From Phycisphaerae bacterium (lineage in GTDB: Bacteria; Planctomycetota; Phycisphaerae; UBA1845; UTPLA1): a stretch of 26,816 nucleotides of DNA. The stretch covers positions 1 through 26,816 of the forward strand of contig JAFGQA010000330.1 of the NCBI GenBank assembly GCA_016935885.1. Reading direction: 5' to 3'. The notes under the pieces are model-generated. The model did not search any database, was not told the DNA's origin, and was given only the letters and a program-made list of their open reading frames with translations. Position 1 is the stretch's first letter. Every line of letters begins with the position of its first letter. Position numbers and translations under genes: made by a program. Positions 1 through 10,342 of the stretch are shown here, one piece after another.

Positions 1-2
1 CC

Positions 3-26
3 CTTTCTTTCAGAAAGGATGGGGCA
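3..26. repeat. 24-bp direct repeat, left of RAYT gene
   Basis: These 24 bases are identical, in the same orientation, to 700-723, so the two copies bracket the transposase gene. Each holds a small hairpin, CTTTC-A-GAAAG (here 7-17), followed by GGATGGGGCA. Read in the direction of the transposase gene, this is a head TGCCCCATCC followed by a palindrome, the usual layout of a REP sequence. The likely role is as recognition or remnant ends of the RAYT-associated element. The identity is seen directly; the role is inferred. Confidence 0.75.
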
Positions 27-45
27 TTCACCCACCGCCGACCTC

Positions 46-663
46 TCACACGATGGGCCACACGCCGTCCCAGTCCATCTTCAATGCCGAGGAGTCGTCA
101 AGCTCGTAATAGCGATAACTGCTCCAACGCCAGAGTTCCGCACGATCCACGAGGCCGCGTTTCACGGGATTCGCATGACAGTAATCCAACTTCTGTAGCA
201 GGCGCTGCTCAGTCGTCACGTTGAAGTCGATGCCGCGCCGCGTCCAGATCGATTTGGAACGTCTTCTCGCAAGGGCCCACTCGTCCAACCTCCGATCGCC
301 CAAGGTCCGTTGATCGGCCCACACCCGTCGCAGAAAGCCCTTGACCCGGCGTCCGATGGACGTCTTTAAGGATTCAAGGACCTCCGAGATCGGGATCAAC
401 GTCTCGCGGTCACGCGAATTCCTCGCCCTTTCCGTCGGAAAGGGTGGGCCACCCGGTTGCGGAAAGATCAGCCAATGAACGTGCTCCGGCATGATCACAT
501 ATCCAATCCAGCGGAAGTCCAGCCGCTGCCGTGCACGGTCCATGCAGTTGACGATCACGTCCCGCGCGCCCGCGCTACCGAAGAACGGGAGACGGTGGTA
601 GCACGAGATAGTTAAGAAGTGCACATGGCCAAGCTCGTCGTGTCGGCGAAGGTGACTTGGCAT
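46..663 (-). CDS. REP-associated tyrosine transposase (RAYT, Y1_Tnp/IS200-like), probably catalytically impaired
   Basis: A 205-residue single-domain protein of the Y1 HUH transposase superfamily, which in other bacteria nicks and moves REP palindromes as single-stranded DNA. The start MPSHLRRHDELGHVHF matches the usual N-terminus of planctomycete RAYTs; a GTG five codons upstream (678) has a closer AAAGG. The HUH pair is H61-V-H63 in MPEHVHWLI, and the C-terminal LDYCHANPVKRGLV and WRWSSYRYYE motifs are present. Residues about 71-82 (GGPPFPTERARN) are encoded by a palindrome at 426-444 and look like an insertion. In the family the catalytic Tyr lies just before Asp in a W-x-x-R-Y-Y-D-F-N-V stretch; here that stretch reads W140-T-R-R-G-I145-D-F-N-V, so the Tyr position is Ile. 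The frame is intact, but cleavage activity is doubtful. It stands alone between 24-bp direct repeats. Confidence 0.85.
   Translation of the reverse strand: MPSHLRRHDELGHVHFLTISCYHRLPFFGSAGARDVIVNCMDRARQRLDFRWIGYVIMPEHVHWLIFPQPGGPPFPTERARNSRDRETLIPISEVLESLKTSIGRRVKGFLRRVWADQRTLGDRRLDEWALARRRSKSIWTRRGIDFNVTTEQRLLQKLDYCHANPVKRGLVDRAELWRWSSYRYYELDDSSALKMDWDGVWPIV
426..444. repeat. palindrome inside the RAYT coding sequence
   Basis: A perfect hairpin with arms CCCTTTCC and GGAAAGGG and loop GTC, followed by GTGGGCC. It resembles the flanking repeats (CTTTC-A-GAAAG followed by GATGGGGC). It lies in frame in the transposase gene and encodes part of a segment, GGPPFPTERARN, that I do not recognise from typical RAYTs. 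It may be a REP copy captured by the gene. Confidence 0.5.
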
Positions 664-699
664 ACACGCATCATACACCTTTCAGACGAATCCCCCACG

Positions 700-723
700 C
701 TTTCTTTCAGAAAGGATGGGGCA
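700..723. repeat. 24-bp direct repeat, right of RAYT gene
   Basis: Second copy of the repeat at 3-26, identical over 24 bases, with the hairpin CTTTC-A-GAAAG at 704-714. It lies 36 bp upstream of the transposase start codon, between that gene and the end of the glycosyltransferase gene. Confidence 0.75.
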
Positions 724-754
724 CCCAACGCTGATCACCCGGCCCGTGCTGCGG

Positions 755-1717
755 TCAGTCCGAGTCGCCCGGCTTCCGCTCCAGCTCCATCCGCCGCAGG
801 CGGTAGGAGACGTCTTCGAGGACGCCGCGGGTGGAGTTGATCAAGTCGGCGACGATGCCCGTCAAGACCATTTGGAAGCCGGCCAGCAGCAAGATCGAGG
901 CGAGGACCAGTGACTGGACGTGTGCGGCGTGGTCGTCGGTGAAGAAGAAGAAATACAAGAACCGCAGGCCGATCAGGAAGCCGACGGCGAACGTCAGCAG
1001 GCCGGCGATCGAGAAGATCTTCATCGCCCGGTAGGACGAATAGACGCGGACCATGATGCTGATAGAGTGGGTGATGAAGACGCCGATGTTGGAGAACAGG
1101 CGGGACTCGCGGAGCTTCTCGTTTGTGCGAATCGGGACGCTGACGGTGATGATCCGCTTGCGGCCGGCCTGGATGACGTGGTCGACGGTGTGGTCGAAGT
1201 CCGTCGAGCAGGGCAGGCGCGTGGCGGCCTCGCGGGAGTATGCCTTGAAGCCGCTGGCGACGTCCGGGACCTCCATGTTGGCCAACCGGCTGACGACGCG
1301 GCTGCCGAGCGTTTGCATCTTCTTCTTGAGGAACGAGAAGTGGGCGATTTTCTCCGGCTCGCGGTCGCCGATGACGAGGTGGGCACGGCCTTCGACGATC
1401 GGCCGGACCAGCTTGGGGATGTCGCCGCCGTAGTACTGGTTGTCGCCGTCGGTGTTGACGATGATGTCGGCGCCGTGTCGCAGGCAGAAGTCGATGCCAG
1501 CCGCGAAGGCGTGGCCCAGGCCGCGGTTGCCCGGAAAGCGAAGGATGTGGTCGACGCCGTGCTCGCGGGCGATCTCGACGGTCCGGTCGGTACACCCGTC
1601 GTCGATAATCAGGATCTCGACCTTGTCGATGCCGTCGATCTGCCGGGGGATGTCACGGAGGGTGGCCGGGAGGGTCTCCTCCTCGTTAAGACACGGGATT
1701 TGAACGATTACCTTCAT
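755..1717 (-). CDS. GT2 glycosyltransferase, polyprenyl-phosphate sugar transferase type, two C-terminal membrane helices
   Basis: A 320-residue protein with the GT-A fold of family GT2: MKVIVQIPCLNEEETLP at the N-terminus, VEILIIDDGCTDRT near residue 40, and the metal/nucleotide-sugar motif NTDGDNQYYGGDIP at about 88-101. The NTDxDNQY form marks a subgroup related to dolichol-phosphate mannosyl/glucosyl transferases. Two hydrophobic segments (about 234-257 and 266-292) would anchor it in the cytoplasmic membrane, as in GtrB-like enzymes. The expected reaction is transfer of a hexose from a nucleotide sugar to undecaprenyl phosphate; the sugar cannot be read from the sequence. The start is the Met directly before the first beta strand; an in-frame upstream Met at 1753 would add only a basic, low-complexity leader. 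It lies 262 bp downstream of purN on the same strand. Confidence 0.85.
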   Translation of the reverse strand: MKVIVQIPCLNEEETLPATLRDIPRQIDGIDKVEILIIDDGCTDRTVEIAREHGVDHILRFPGNRGLGHAFAAGIDFCLRHGADIIVNTDGDNQYYGGDIPKLVRPIVEGRAHLVIGDREPEKIAHFSFLKKKMQTLGSRVVSRLANMEVPDVASGFKAYSREAATRLPCSTDFDHTVDHVIQAGRKRIITVSVPIRTNEKLRESRLFSNIGVFITHSISIMVRVYSSYRAMKIFSIAGLLTFAVGFLIGLRFLYFFFFTDDHAAHVQSLVLASILLLAGFQMVLTGIVADLINSTRGVLEDVSYRLRRMELERKPGDSD

Positions 1718-1935
1718 GGGGGTCGCCGTCCCTTTCCTGGTCGCCGGGCCCATGCCTCGGTTCGCCAATTGCCGGGCCCGACCCGACTTAGAACCCATCC
1801 AGAACTGTGGGGCAGGTTCTCACGCCTGTCAGTTGGCCGGCCCAAAGCCTAGCCCCGCAGTGGTTCCGGGATACCTTCTCACATCCAATCCGGGTGCCAG
1901 CTATACACATTTCCCGCGTAGGCGTCCAGCTGGTC

Positions 1936-1955
1936 CACGGGCCTTGGCACCCGTG
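1936..1955 (-). terminator. GC-rich hairpin between purN and the glycosyltransferase gene
   Basis: Arms CACGGG and CCCGTG with an 8-base loop, 25 bp downstream of the purN stop codon. There is no T-tract, so it is at best a weak terminator, or a short palindromic repeat like the others in the window. The rest of 1718-1979 shows nothing recognisable. Confidence 0.3.
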
Positions 1956-1979
1956 CCATGCAGGGTCCTGAGACGCGTT

Positions 1980-2633
1980 CTAAGGCGCGGGCCTCTGCTC
2001 CACTCCCTCCGTCGGCGGATTCATCCTTCTGTCTCTCAATTGAGAGATGACCGTGGGGAGCAACTCTCGCTCCACGGTCTGGACGCGGGCGGCCAATGAC
2101 TCGGGCGTGTCATCCGGCTCGACCGGACATGCCTGTTGCACGACGATGTCGCCGTGGTCGTACTCATTGTCCACCCAGTGGACGGTGGCGCCGGATTGCG
2201 TGTCGCCGGCAGCGAGCACGGCTTCGTGCACGTGCTTGCCGTAGAAGCCCCTGCCCCCGTACTTGGGCAGCAGGGCTGGGTGGATGTTGATGACCTTGCC
2301 GAGCCACCTGGCCGGCAGCCGCCAATAGCACAGCCAGCCGGCTTGGACCGCGAGGTCCACCTCATGGCGATCAAGCGCCTCTGCGACGGCGGTGCTGAAC
2401 GCGTTTACATCCGCGTGATCCTTGACCCGTACGATCTCCAGCGGCAGCCCGGCATCGCGCGCGCGCTCCACGCCCACGACGGTGGAGCGCGACGAGATAA
2501 CCACCGCGATTTCCACATCCGGCAGCCGCCCGTCGGCAATGCGGTCGACGAGATTCTGCAACGTCGTGCCGCTACCGGAGATCAGGACGGCAATGCGAAA
2601 CAGGCGTTCATTCCGCGTCTTCTGCTCGGTCAT
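1980..2633 (-). CDS. purN: phosphoribosylglycinamide formyltransferase (GART)
   Basis: Catalyses the third step of purine synthesis, transferring a formyl group from 10-formyl-tetrahydrofolate to GAR. The 217-residue length is normal. The N-terminal RIAVLISGSGTTLQNLVD carries the phosphate-binding loop. VINIHPALLPKYGG supplies the catalytic Asn and His (N116, H118), and NEYDHGDIVVQQ supplies the catalytic Asp (D159), matching N106, H108 and D144 of the E. coli enzyme. ATG at 2633 is preferred because GGAGG lies 11 bases upstream and the conserved domain begins soon after; a longer in-frame start at 2714 would overlap the neighbouring hydrolase gene. It is the second gene of a likely hydrolase-purN pair (58-bp gap). 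Confidence 0.93.
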   Translation of the reverse strand: MTEQKTRNERLFRIAVLISGSGTTLQNLVDRIADGRLPDVEIAVVISSRSTVVGVERARDAGLPLEIVRVKDHADVNAFSTAVAEALDRHEVDLAVQAGWLCYWRLPARWLGKVINIHPALLPKYGGRGFYGKHVHEAVLAAGDTQSGATVHWVDNEYDHGDIVVQQACPVEPDDTPESLAARVQTVERELLPTVISQLRDRRMNPPTEGVEQRPAP

Positions 2634-2691
2634 CGTCTTGGGTCCTCCGCGGGCCCTCCGCGCCTCCGCCCCCGCACCGCGGCTCGTTCTG

Positions 2692-3594
2692 TCACACGCC
2701 CGCGTCGATGCCATTCCGCTTCAGGAAGGCACGAATCTCCTGCCAGTATGCGTCTTCGTTTCCTCGGCCGGGGAAGTCGTTGTGCCTGCAGCCGTATTCG
2801 ACGTAGGTTCCGTGCCTGGCGGCGTCGCGGAGCCTGCGGCCATGTGAGACGGGAATGATGTCGTCCTGCGTGCCGTGGAAGATCAGGACGGGAACGTCAA
2901 GCGATTCCAGAACCCGGTCGGTACGGAACGGGGCCTTGACCAGGAACGACGGGACCAGATACGCCCTCGCCATGGCCGTGACGCTGGCGAAGGTCGATTC
3001 GAGGATCAGCACGTTCGGACGACGCCGGGCGGCCAGCGCGGCTGCCGGCCCACCGCCAAGGGACCGGCCGTGGAAGACAATGTGGGAGGCATCCACGTCG
3101 CAGCGCTGGATGACCTGATCATAGAAGTACACAGCGTCTGAGACGATGCCCTGCTCACTGGGCTTGCCGCCGCACCGTCCATAGCCTCGATATTCGGGCA
3201 GCAGGACAGAGCAACCTAGCCGCCGGTAGCCTTCGACGACGGTTGATTGATAGTCGATGATCTCGGCGTTGCCGTGGAAGAAGATGACCAGGGGGGCGGG
3301 TTTGCCAGATGGTTGATTCCGGGCCGGGATGAACCAGGCAACGGCCTCGGCGCCGTCTTCGATGCTTCGCCGCAGTTCCTCGGTCACGGCGTCATAGGGC
3401 AGCGGCGAGGGGTCCGGCGCGAGGTCCCTGGCGAAAAGCAGCTTGTCCTGGCAGAGATAGAGCGCCGTGCACCAGGCGGCATACAGGATCGCCACGAACG
3501 TGACGGCGCGGAACCACAAGCGACGGCGCAACGGCCGTCGGGCTAAGCTTGGCAGTCCGTCCTCCGTGTGTCGGGCTGCGTGTCCACTCGACAT
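2692..3594 (-). CDS. membrane-anchored alpha/beta hydrolase (serine aminopeptidase S33-like)
   Basis: A 300-residue alpha/beta-hydrolase fold protein with one N-terminal membrane helix (about residues 27-47, LWFRAVTFVAILYAAWCTA). The oxyanion-side motif is VIFFHGNAE (about 103-111), the nucleophile Ser178 sits in FHGRSLGGG, the acid is Asp244 in HGTQDDIIP, and the base is His271 in CRHNDF. The full triad is present, so it should be an active hydrolase; the substrate is unknown. Members of this group (BEM46/YfhR-like) are usually single-pass membrane proteins. ATG at 3594 gives a normal basic N-terminus before the helix; upstream in-frame ATGs at 3642, 3669 and 3777 would run into the repeat region and add non-conserved residues. 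Confidence 0.8.
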   Translation of the reverse strand: MSSGHAARHTEDGLPSLARRPLRRRLWFRAVTFVAILYAAWCTALYLCQDKLLFARDLAPDPSPLPYDAVTEELRRSIEDGAEAVAWFIPARNQPSGKPAPLVIFFHGNAEIIDYQSTVVEGYRRLGCSVLLPEYRGYGRCGGKPSEQGIVSDAVYFYDQVIQRCDVDASHIVFHGRSLGGGPAAALAARRRPNVLILESTFASVTAMARAYLVPSFLVKAPFRTDRVLESLDVPVLIFHGTQDDIIPVSHGRRLRDAARHGTYVEYGCRHNDFPGRGNEDAYWQEIRAFLKRNGIDAGV

Positions 3595-3648
3595 GGAAAT
3601 CTCGTTGGCCTGTGAGTCTAACGCGTCGCGCAGGAACAACATGACCCA

Positions 3649-3703
3649 TTGTGCCACGTGGCTCGCCATGCCCCGAGGCTGGCCGGCCGGCTTGCCGTTC
3701 GGC
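3649..3703. repeat. left copy of a diverged direct repeat bracketing the palindrome array
   Basis: It starts TTGTGCCACGTGGCT and ends GGCCGGCCGGCTTGCCGTTC-GGC. The copy at 3887-3924 reads TTGTGTCACTTGGCT then GGCCTGCCGGCTTGCCGTTT-GGC. The left copy has about 17 extra bases in the middle. The two copies lie on either side of the palindrome array. Together with the array and the hairpin at 3959-4010 they account for most of the 422-bp gap between the hydrolase and gyrB genes. Confidence 0.65.
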
Positions 3704-3727
3704 GGCGGATCGATCGACCCCGGCCCG

Positions 3728-3860
3728 CTGGTGCGAGAATCCCTTCTCCCCGCTCGTGCGAGAATCCCTTCTCGCACCTACCCGCTTCCGCTGGTGCGAG
3801 AATCCCTTCTCGCACCTACCCGCTTCCGCTTGTGCGAGAATCCCTTCTCGCACCTATCTC
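3728..3860. repeat. tandem array of a palindromic element (38-bp period)
   Basis: Four copies of a hairpin with arms GTGCGAGAA and TTCTCGCAC and loop TCCC. Copy 1 (3730-3748) is cut short inside the second arm. Copies 2, 3 and 4 have their hairpins at 3756-3777, 3793-3816 and 3832-3853, exactly 38 bp apart, with a near-identical 16-base linker (CTACCCGCTTCCGCT plus one variable base). The array ends in TATCTCCACC. The linkers are the same sequence, so this is a tandem repeat and not a CRISPR array. The same composite occurs inside gyrB at 4908-4970. Confidence 0.9.
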
Positions 3861-3886
3861 CACCAGGAATCCCCTTCTTCGGAGCC

Positions 3887-3924
3887 TTGTGTCACTTGGC
3901 TGGCCTGCCGGCTTGCCGTTTGGC
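3887..3924. repeat. right copy of the diverged direct repeat bracketing the array
   Basis: Partner of 3649-3703, in the same orientation, with the shared core TTGTGTCACTTGGCT followed by a GGCCTGCCGGCTTGCCG core. It begins 27 bp after the array tail. Confidence 0.65.
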
Positions 3925-3958
3925 AGATCAGCCCTTTACCTTGTTTCTGCGCGACTCC

Positions 3959-4010
3959 TAACGAACGAACGCAGCGTCGGGGCTTGTCCCCACGCCACGT
4001 TGATTCGTTA
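3959..4010 (-). terminator. hairpin downstream of gyrB
   Basis: An outer stem TAACGAA / TTCGTTA (3959-3965 and 4004-4010) encloses GGGG-CTTGT-CCCC (3979-3991), whose stem extends with ACGC / GCGT after a one-base bulge. It begins 7 bp after the gyrB stop codon. There is no T-run, so it may be a processing or stability hairpin, or another palindromic repeat, and not a true intrinsic terminator. Confidence 0.45.
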
Positions 4011-4016
4011 ACTGCT

Positions 4017-7435
<3,419 letters not shown>

Positions 7436-7454
7436 CGTTCATCCCCATGCACAA

Positions 7455-8552
7455 TCACGACAAACTCACAGGCATCACGACATACTTGAAGTCCGAGCCG
7501 CTCTTGATCACTCCCGGCTTCGAAGACTCCTTCAATTCCAGCGTCACGGTCTCCTCACAGACCTTCAATCCGTCCGCCAGAAACTCGGGATTAAACCCGA
7601 TTTGGATATCCTCACCGTTGTAATCCACCTTCACCCGTACCGTCGCCTCACCCTGCTCCGGCGTGCGGCTCGACAAGACCAACGCCTCCCGGTCCAGGTT
7701 CAGACGAATCCCTTTCGATTCCGCATTCGCCAGCAGAGCTGCGCGCTTGACCGCGCTAAAGAAATCTGCCGTGTTGAGTGTGATCATCTTGTCCTGATCC
7801 CGCGGAATGACATCCTCATACTTCGGAAAGTGCCCTTCGACCAATACGCTGCTGATCGTCGCACACTCTGACCGCATCACCACCTGATTCGATGAAATCC
7901 AGACCGACAGCACCTCGTTGGCATCCATGTGCAGGCGACTCAACAAAACGAGCGGCTTCGTCGGCACGATGGCCTGAAGGTCTTCCTTCTCCGATGGCTT
8001 CTCCAACGCCGCCCCGGAGACCGCCAGTCGTCGCCCGTCCGTCGCGACCAGGTGCAGGCGCTTGCCTTTCTGTTCCCACAACACGCCGTTGATCGCGTAG
8101 CGTGTATTCTCCCGAGCCGCCGCGAACAGTGTTCGTTCTACAGCCCGTCGCAGCGCGCCAACCTTCACCGTCAAATGCGGCTCCCCCTCGCTGTCCGGCA
8201 CCGGCGGAAACTCTCGTACACTCTGACCAACGATTTGAAAGTGGCTATCCGCACCCCGAATGTGCAGGATGTCCTCTGTTGCTTCAAAAGCCATCGTCTC
8301 ATCCAGCGACTCGCGTACGATCGCAAACAGCCGGTTTCCCTGAACCAATGTCTCGCCCGGTTCGCTGACTTCGACCTGGCGCACGCGGTATCTCAAGCCA
8401 ACCTCCTGGTCATACGCCGTGAGCACCACAACGTCTGGCGTAACCGTAAAGCGTACGCACTCCAGAATGGGCTTGGTTGTGCGCGCCGGGGTCACGCTTG
8501 ACGTAGCCGAAAGTGCCTCCAATAGAGCCGAACGATCACAGATGCATTTCAT
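7455..8552 (-). CDS. dnaN: DNA polymerase III subunit beta (sliding clamp)
   Basis: Ring-shaped processivity clamp of the replicative polymerase. Its 365 residues are the normal length for three clamp domains. Typical elements are MKCICDRSALLEALSATSSVTPARTTKPILE at the N-terminus (strand, helix, then the T-x-x-P-I-L motif), LFAAARENTRYAINGVLWE in the second domain, LHLVATDGRRLAVS, and the C-terminal YVVMPVSLS, a variant of the usual VVMPMRL ending that contributes to the client-binding groove. The ATG at 8552 follows AGG with a 9-base gap. A TATACT -10-like box and palindromes lie just upstream (8592-8648). It is transcribed in the same direction as dnaA, 378 bp downstream of it. Confidence 0.96.
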   Translation of the reverse strand: MKCICDRSALLEALSATSSVTPARTTKPILECVRFTVTPDVVVLTAYDQEVGLRYRVRQVEVSEPGETLVQGNRLFAIVRESLDETMAFEATEDILHIRGADSHFQIVGQSVREFPPVPDSEGEPHLTVKVGALRRAVERTLFAAARENTRYAINGVLWEQKGKRLHLVATDGRRLAVSGAALEKPSEKEDLQAIVPTKPLVLLSRLHMDANEVLSVWISSNQVVMRSECATISSVLVEGHFPKYEDVIPRDQDKMITLNTADFFSAVKRAALLANAESKGIRLNLDREALVLSSRTPEQGEATVRVKVDYNGEDIQIGFNPEFLADGLKVCEETVTLELKESSKPGVIKSGSDFKYVVMPVSLS

Positions 8553-8591
8553 GGCCGATACCTGCTATCGCAATAGTGCCGTCGTGATTAC

Positions 8592-8648
8592 TGACTATGG
8601 TCTTATGGTAAGATTTAGTCATAGTATACCGTATCTCTTGTGAGATAC
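8592..8648 (-). promoter_or_regulatory. palindromes and -10-like box upstream of dnaN
   Basis: A 30-bp imperfect palindrome (8592-8621) has outer arms TGACTA / TAGTCA and inner arms TCTTA / TAAGA around TGG. Next to it, on the dnaN strand, lies TATACT (8628-8623), and beyond that a second perfect palindrome GTATCTC-TTGT-GAGATAC (8631-8648). I find no good -35 box at the expected distance. The arrangement suits a regulated dnaN promoter or a protein-binding site. It is the most AT-rich, structured part of the dnaA-dnaN gap (8553-8930). Confidence 0.4.
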
Positions 8649-8830
8649 GAGCGCTGCGCCGCCGCAGCCGCGTAAACCGTGAAACCGCTTGATGCTACGC
8701 TTTCTTCGCTTCGCCGTCTATCTGAGAAACCTGTGAGAGCCTTCGTGCCGTAGCGGTCGAGCCGTCGCAATACTCACAGGCACGAGAACGCGCGCGGTCT
8801 TCCACGTGCTAACCAGGAACGGCGATCGGG

Positions 8831-8867
8831 TTTATTAACATTACCTGCCAACCCGCTTGTTAGTAAA
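8831..8867. other. AT-rich inverted repeat in the dnaA-dnaN gap
   Basis: TTTATTAACA (8831-8840) faces TGTTAGTAAA (8858-8867); 9 of 10 positions pair, around a 17-base spacer. It lies about 65 bp past the dnaA stop codon. It could be an unwinding or binding element, but no DnaA box is visible beside it. Confidence 0.3.
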
Positions 8868-8887
8868 GGAACTCCATCACGGGCGTT

Positions 8888-8915
8888 CTGCTCCGCACCG
8901 GGACACTCGGAGCAG
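8888..8915 (-). terminator. hairpin after dnaA
   Basis: Perfect 8-bp arms CTGCTCCG / CGGAGCAG with a 12-base loop, 16 bp beyond the dnaA stop. No T-run follows, so termination is uncertain. Confidence 0.35.
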
Positions 8916-8930
8916 GCATTCCGGACCGGG

Positions 8931-10271
8931 TCAAGAACGGCGTAGCTCCGTCTCGATCTCCTCCAGCTGTGAGTGCAACCCGATGTCCTTGTTCCGCCGA
9001 CTGGCGATCAGCTTGTTGGCGTGAAGCACGGTGGTGTGGTCGCGGCCGCCGAAGAAACCGCCGATCTCCCCCAGGCTGTGGTCCGTGAATTGACGCGCTA
9101 GGTACATCCCCACCTGGCGCGGCAAAGCGATCGAACGACTACGCCGGCGACCCTGCAGATCGGACAGCTTCACGTTGAACCGCTCCGTAACCAAACCCAT
9201 GATGTCCTGTATTCGCGCTTGACATGACCGGGGCGCGTCCTCCTCACCCAAGGCCCGCCGCGCGAGGGCTAGGTTAATCGGCCCGTTGTCGAGAGCTGCC
9301 AGGCCGTGGACTCGGTTTAATGCCCCCTCGAGTTCGCGAGTATTGGACTTGACTCGGGAGGTAATGAACAGCGCGACGTCTTCTGGGAGCTCCATCCCTC
9401 GCATTTTCGTCTTCTTGCGAATGATCGCCAGGCGTGTCTCAAGGGCTGGTGGGTCAATCCGCGCAACCAACCCCCAGTTAAAGCGGCTTACCAGCCTTTC
9501 CTCGAGACTTGGGATCTGCAATGGAGGGCAGTCGGCCGATAATATGATCTGCCTGCGTAGTTGGTACAGCGTGTTGAACGTGTGGAAAAACTCCTCCTGC
9601 GTCCGATCCCGGCCCGACAGAAACTGGATGTCGTCGATCAAGAGCATGTCCACGTGCCGGTAGCGGTAGCGGAAGCCGTCCAAGGCCCCTCTTTCCACCG
9701 CTTCGATGAACTGGTTTACGAACGTCTCGCAACTGAGGTACAAGATGTGCGCGGCCGGGCATCGCTCCTGGACCTTGTGAAAGACGGCCTGCAACAGGTG
9801 CGTCTTGCCCAGGCCGACGTTGCCGTGGATGAACAGCGGGTTGTAGGTTGTCCCCGGAGACTCGCTCACTGCGAGGCAACTGGCGTGCGCCAGTCGGTTG
9901 CACGGCCCCACGACGAAGTGCTCGAAGACGTAAGCCGCGTTGAGTGGCAACAGCGAGGCCGCCTGCTCCGCCGGAGGTCTGTGCACAGGCCGCGCCTCGC
10001 CGCGCCCGTCCACATCGTCGTTGGTCGCGAATCGGACGGACACCAGCCGCCCAGTCGCCGCCTGGGCGGCCTCGACAAAGGGACGCGTGCAATGCTCGCT
10101 CAGGTAGCTGAGTTGGGCCTCGTTGGTCGCCAGAACCGTCAGTTCGCCGTTGGTCAGGGTGCCCCCTTGGAGTTGGCTGAACCAGCCACGCGCAATGGTC
10201 GGGTGGTGCGTCCGGACGTGACCGAGAACGTCGGCCCAGACGACATCGCTCAAACCGCCTGTCATCGCCAT
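8931..10271 (-). CDS. dnaA: chromosomal replication initiator protein DnaA
   Basis: Origin-binding AAA+ ATPase that melts oriC. The 446-residue length is typical. Domain I (about 5-75, VWADVLGHVRTHHPTIARGWFSQLQ) is followed by a short linker. Domain III has Walker A GNVGLGKT (about 150-157), Walker B MLLIDDIQFLSGR (about 209-221) and the arginine-finger region LEERLVSRFNWGLVARID. Domain IV ends with the DnaA signature GGRDHTTVLHA and a helix-turn-helix. ATG at 10271 is chosen because GAGGG lies 8 bases upstream and domain I begins right after; the frame is open to 10433 but the extra residues are not DnaA-like. A second ATG lies two codons in (10265). The promoter at 10387-10415 gives a leader of about 110 bases. 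It is divergent from the TPR/alpha-CTD gene. Confidence 0.96.
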   Translation of the reverse strand: MAMTGGLSDVVWADVLGHVRTHHPTIARGWFSQLQGGTLTNGELTVLATNEAQLSYLSEHCTRPFVEAAQAATGRLVSVRFATNDDVDGRGEARPVHRPPAEQAASLLPLNAAYVFEHFVVGPCNRLAHASCLAVSESPGTTYNPLFIHGNVGLGKTHLLQAVFHKVQERCPAAHILYLSCETFVNQFIEAVERGALDGFRYRYRHVDMLLIDDIQFLSGRDRTQEEFFHTFNTLYQLRRQIILSADCPPLQIPSLEERLVSRFNWGLVARIDPPALETRLAIIRKKTKMRGMELPEDVALFITSRVKSNTRELEGALNRVHGLAALDNGPINLALARRALGEEDAPRSCQARIQDIMGLVTERFNVKLSDLQGRRRSRSIALPRQVGMYLARQFTDHSLGEIGGFFGGRDHTTVLHANKLIASRRNKDIGLHSQLEEIETELRRS

Positions 10272-10283
10272 TGGAATACCCTC

Positions 10284-10316
10284 GGGGCAAACGCCCCACG
10301 AACGGGATCCGTCCCG
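10284..10316 (-). promoter_or_regulatory. two leader hairpins next to the dnaA ribosome binding site
   Basis: On the dnaA mRNA, a hairpin GGGGC-GTTT-GCCCC (10297-10284) ends two bases before the GAGGG ribosome binding site. A second hairpin, CGGGA-CGGA-TCCCG (10316-10303), lies just upstream of it. They could limit translation initiation. This is inference from base pairing only. Confidence 0.35.
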
Positions 10317-10342
10317 AGTTGTGATCCTAAGTGGTTTAGCGA

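Noticed and set aside
3392..3853. Minus-strand frames beginning with MREGILA in the array
   Set aside because: The start codon and first residues are the translated palindrome itself, which is open in all frames; no conserved protein follows in those frames.
3728..3860. CRISPR array
   Set aside because: The sequences between the palindromes are the same 16 bases each time, so there are no spacers; there are no cas genes nearby.
9478..9540. Similarity of a translated stretch near dnaA (SIADPKS) to one in gyrB
   Set aside because: In dnaA this is the wrong frame of the conserved LQIPSLEERLVSRF region, so the likeness is probably chance.
9581..9589. DnaA box TTTTCCACA inside dnaA
   Set aside because: It encodes the conserved EEFFHTFN region. 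The same 9-mer also appears by chance in the cyclase gene at 15341-15349, and there is no cluster.
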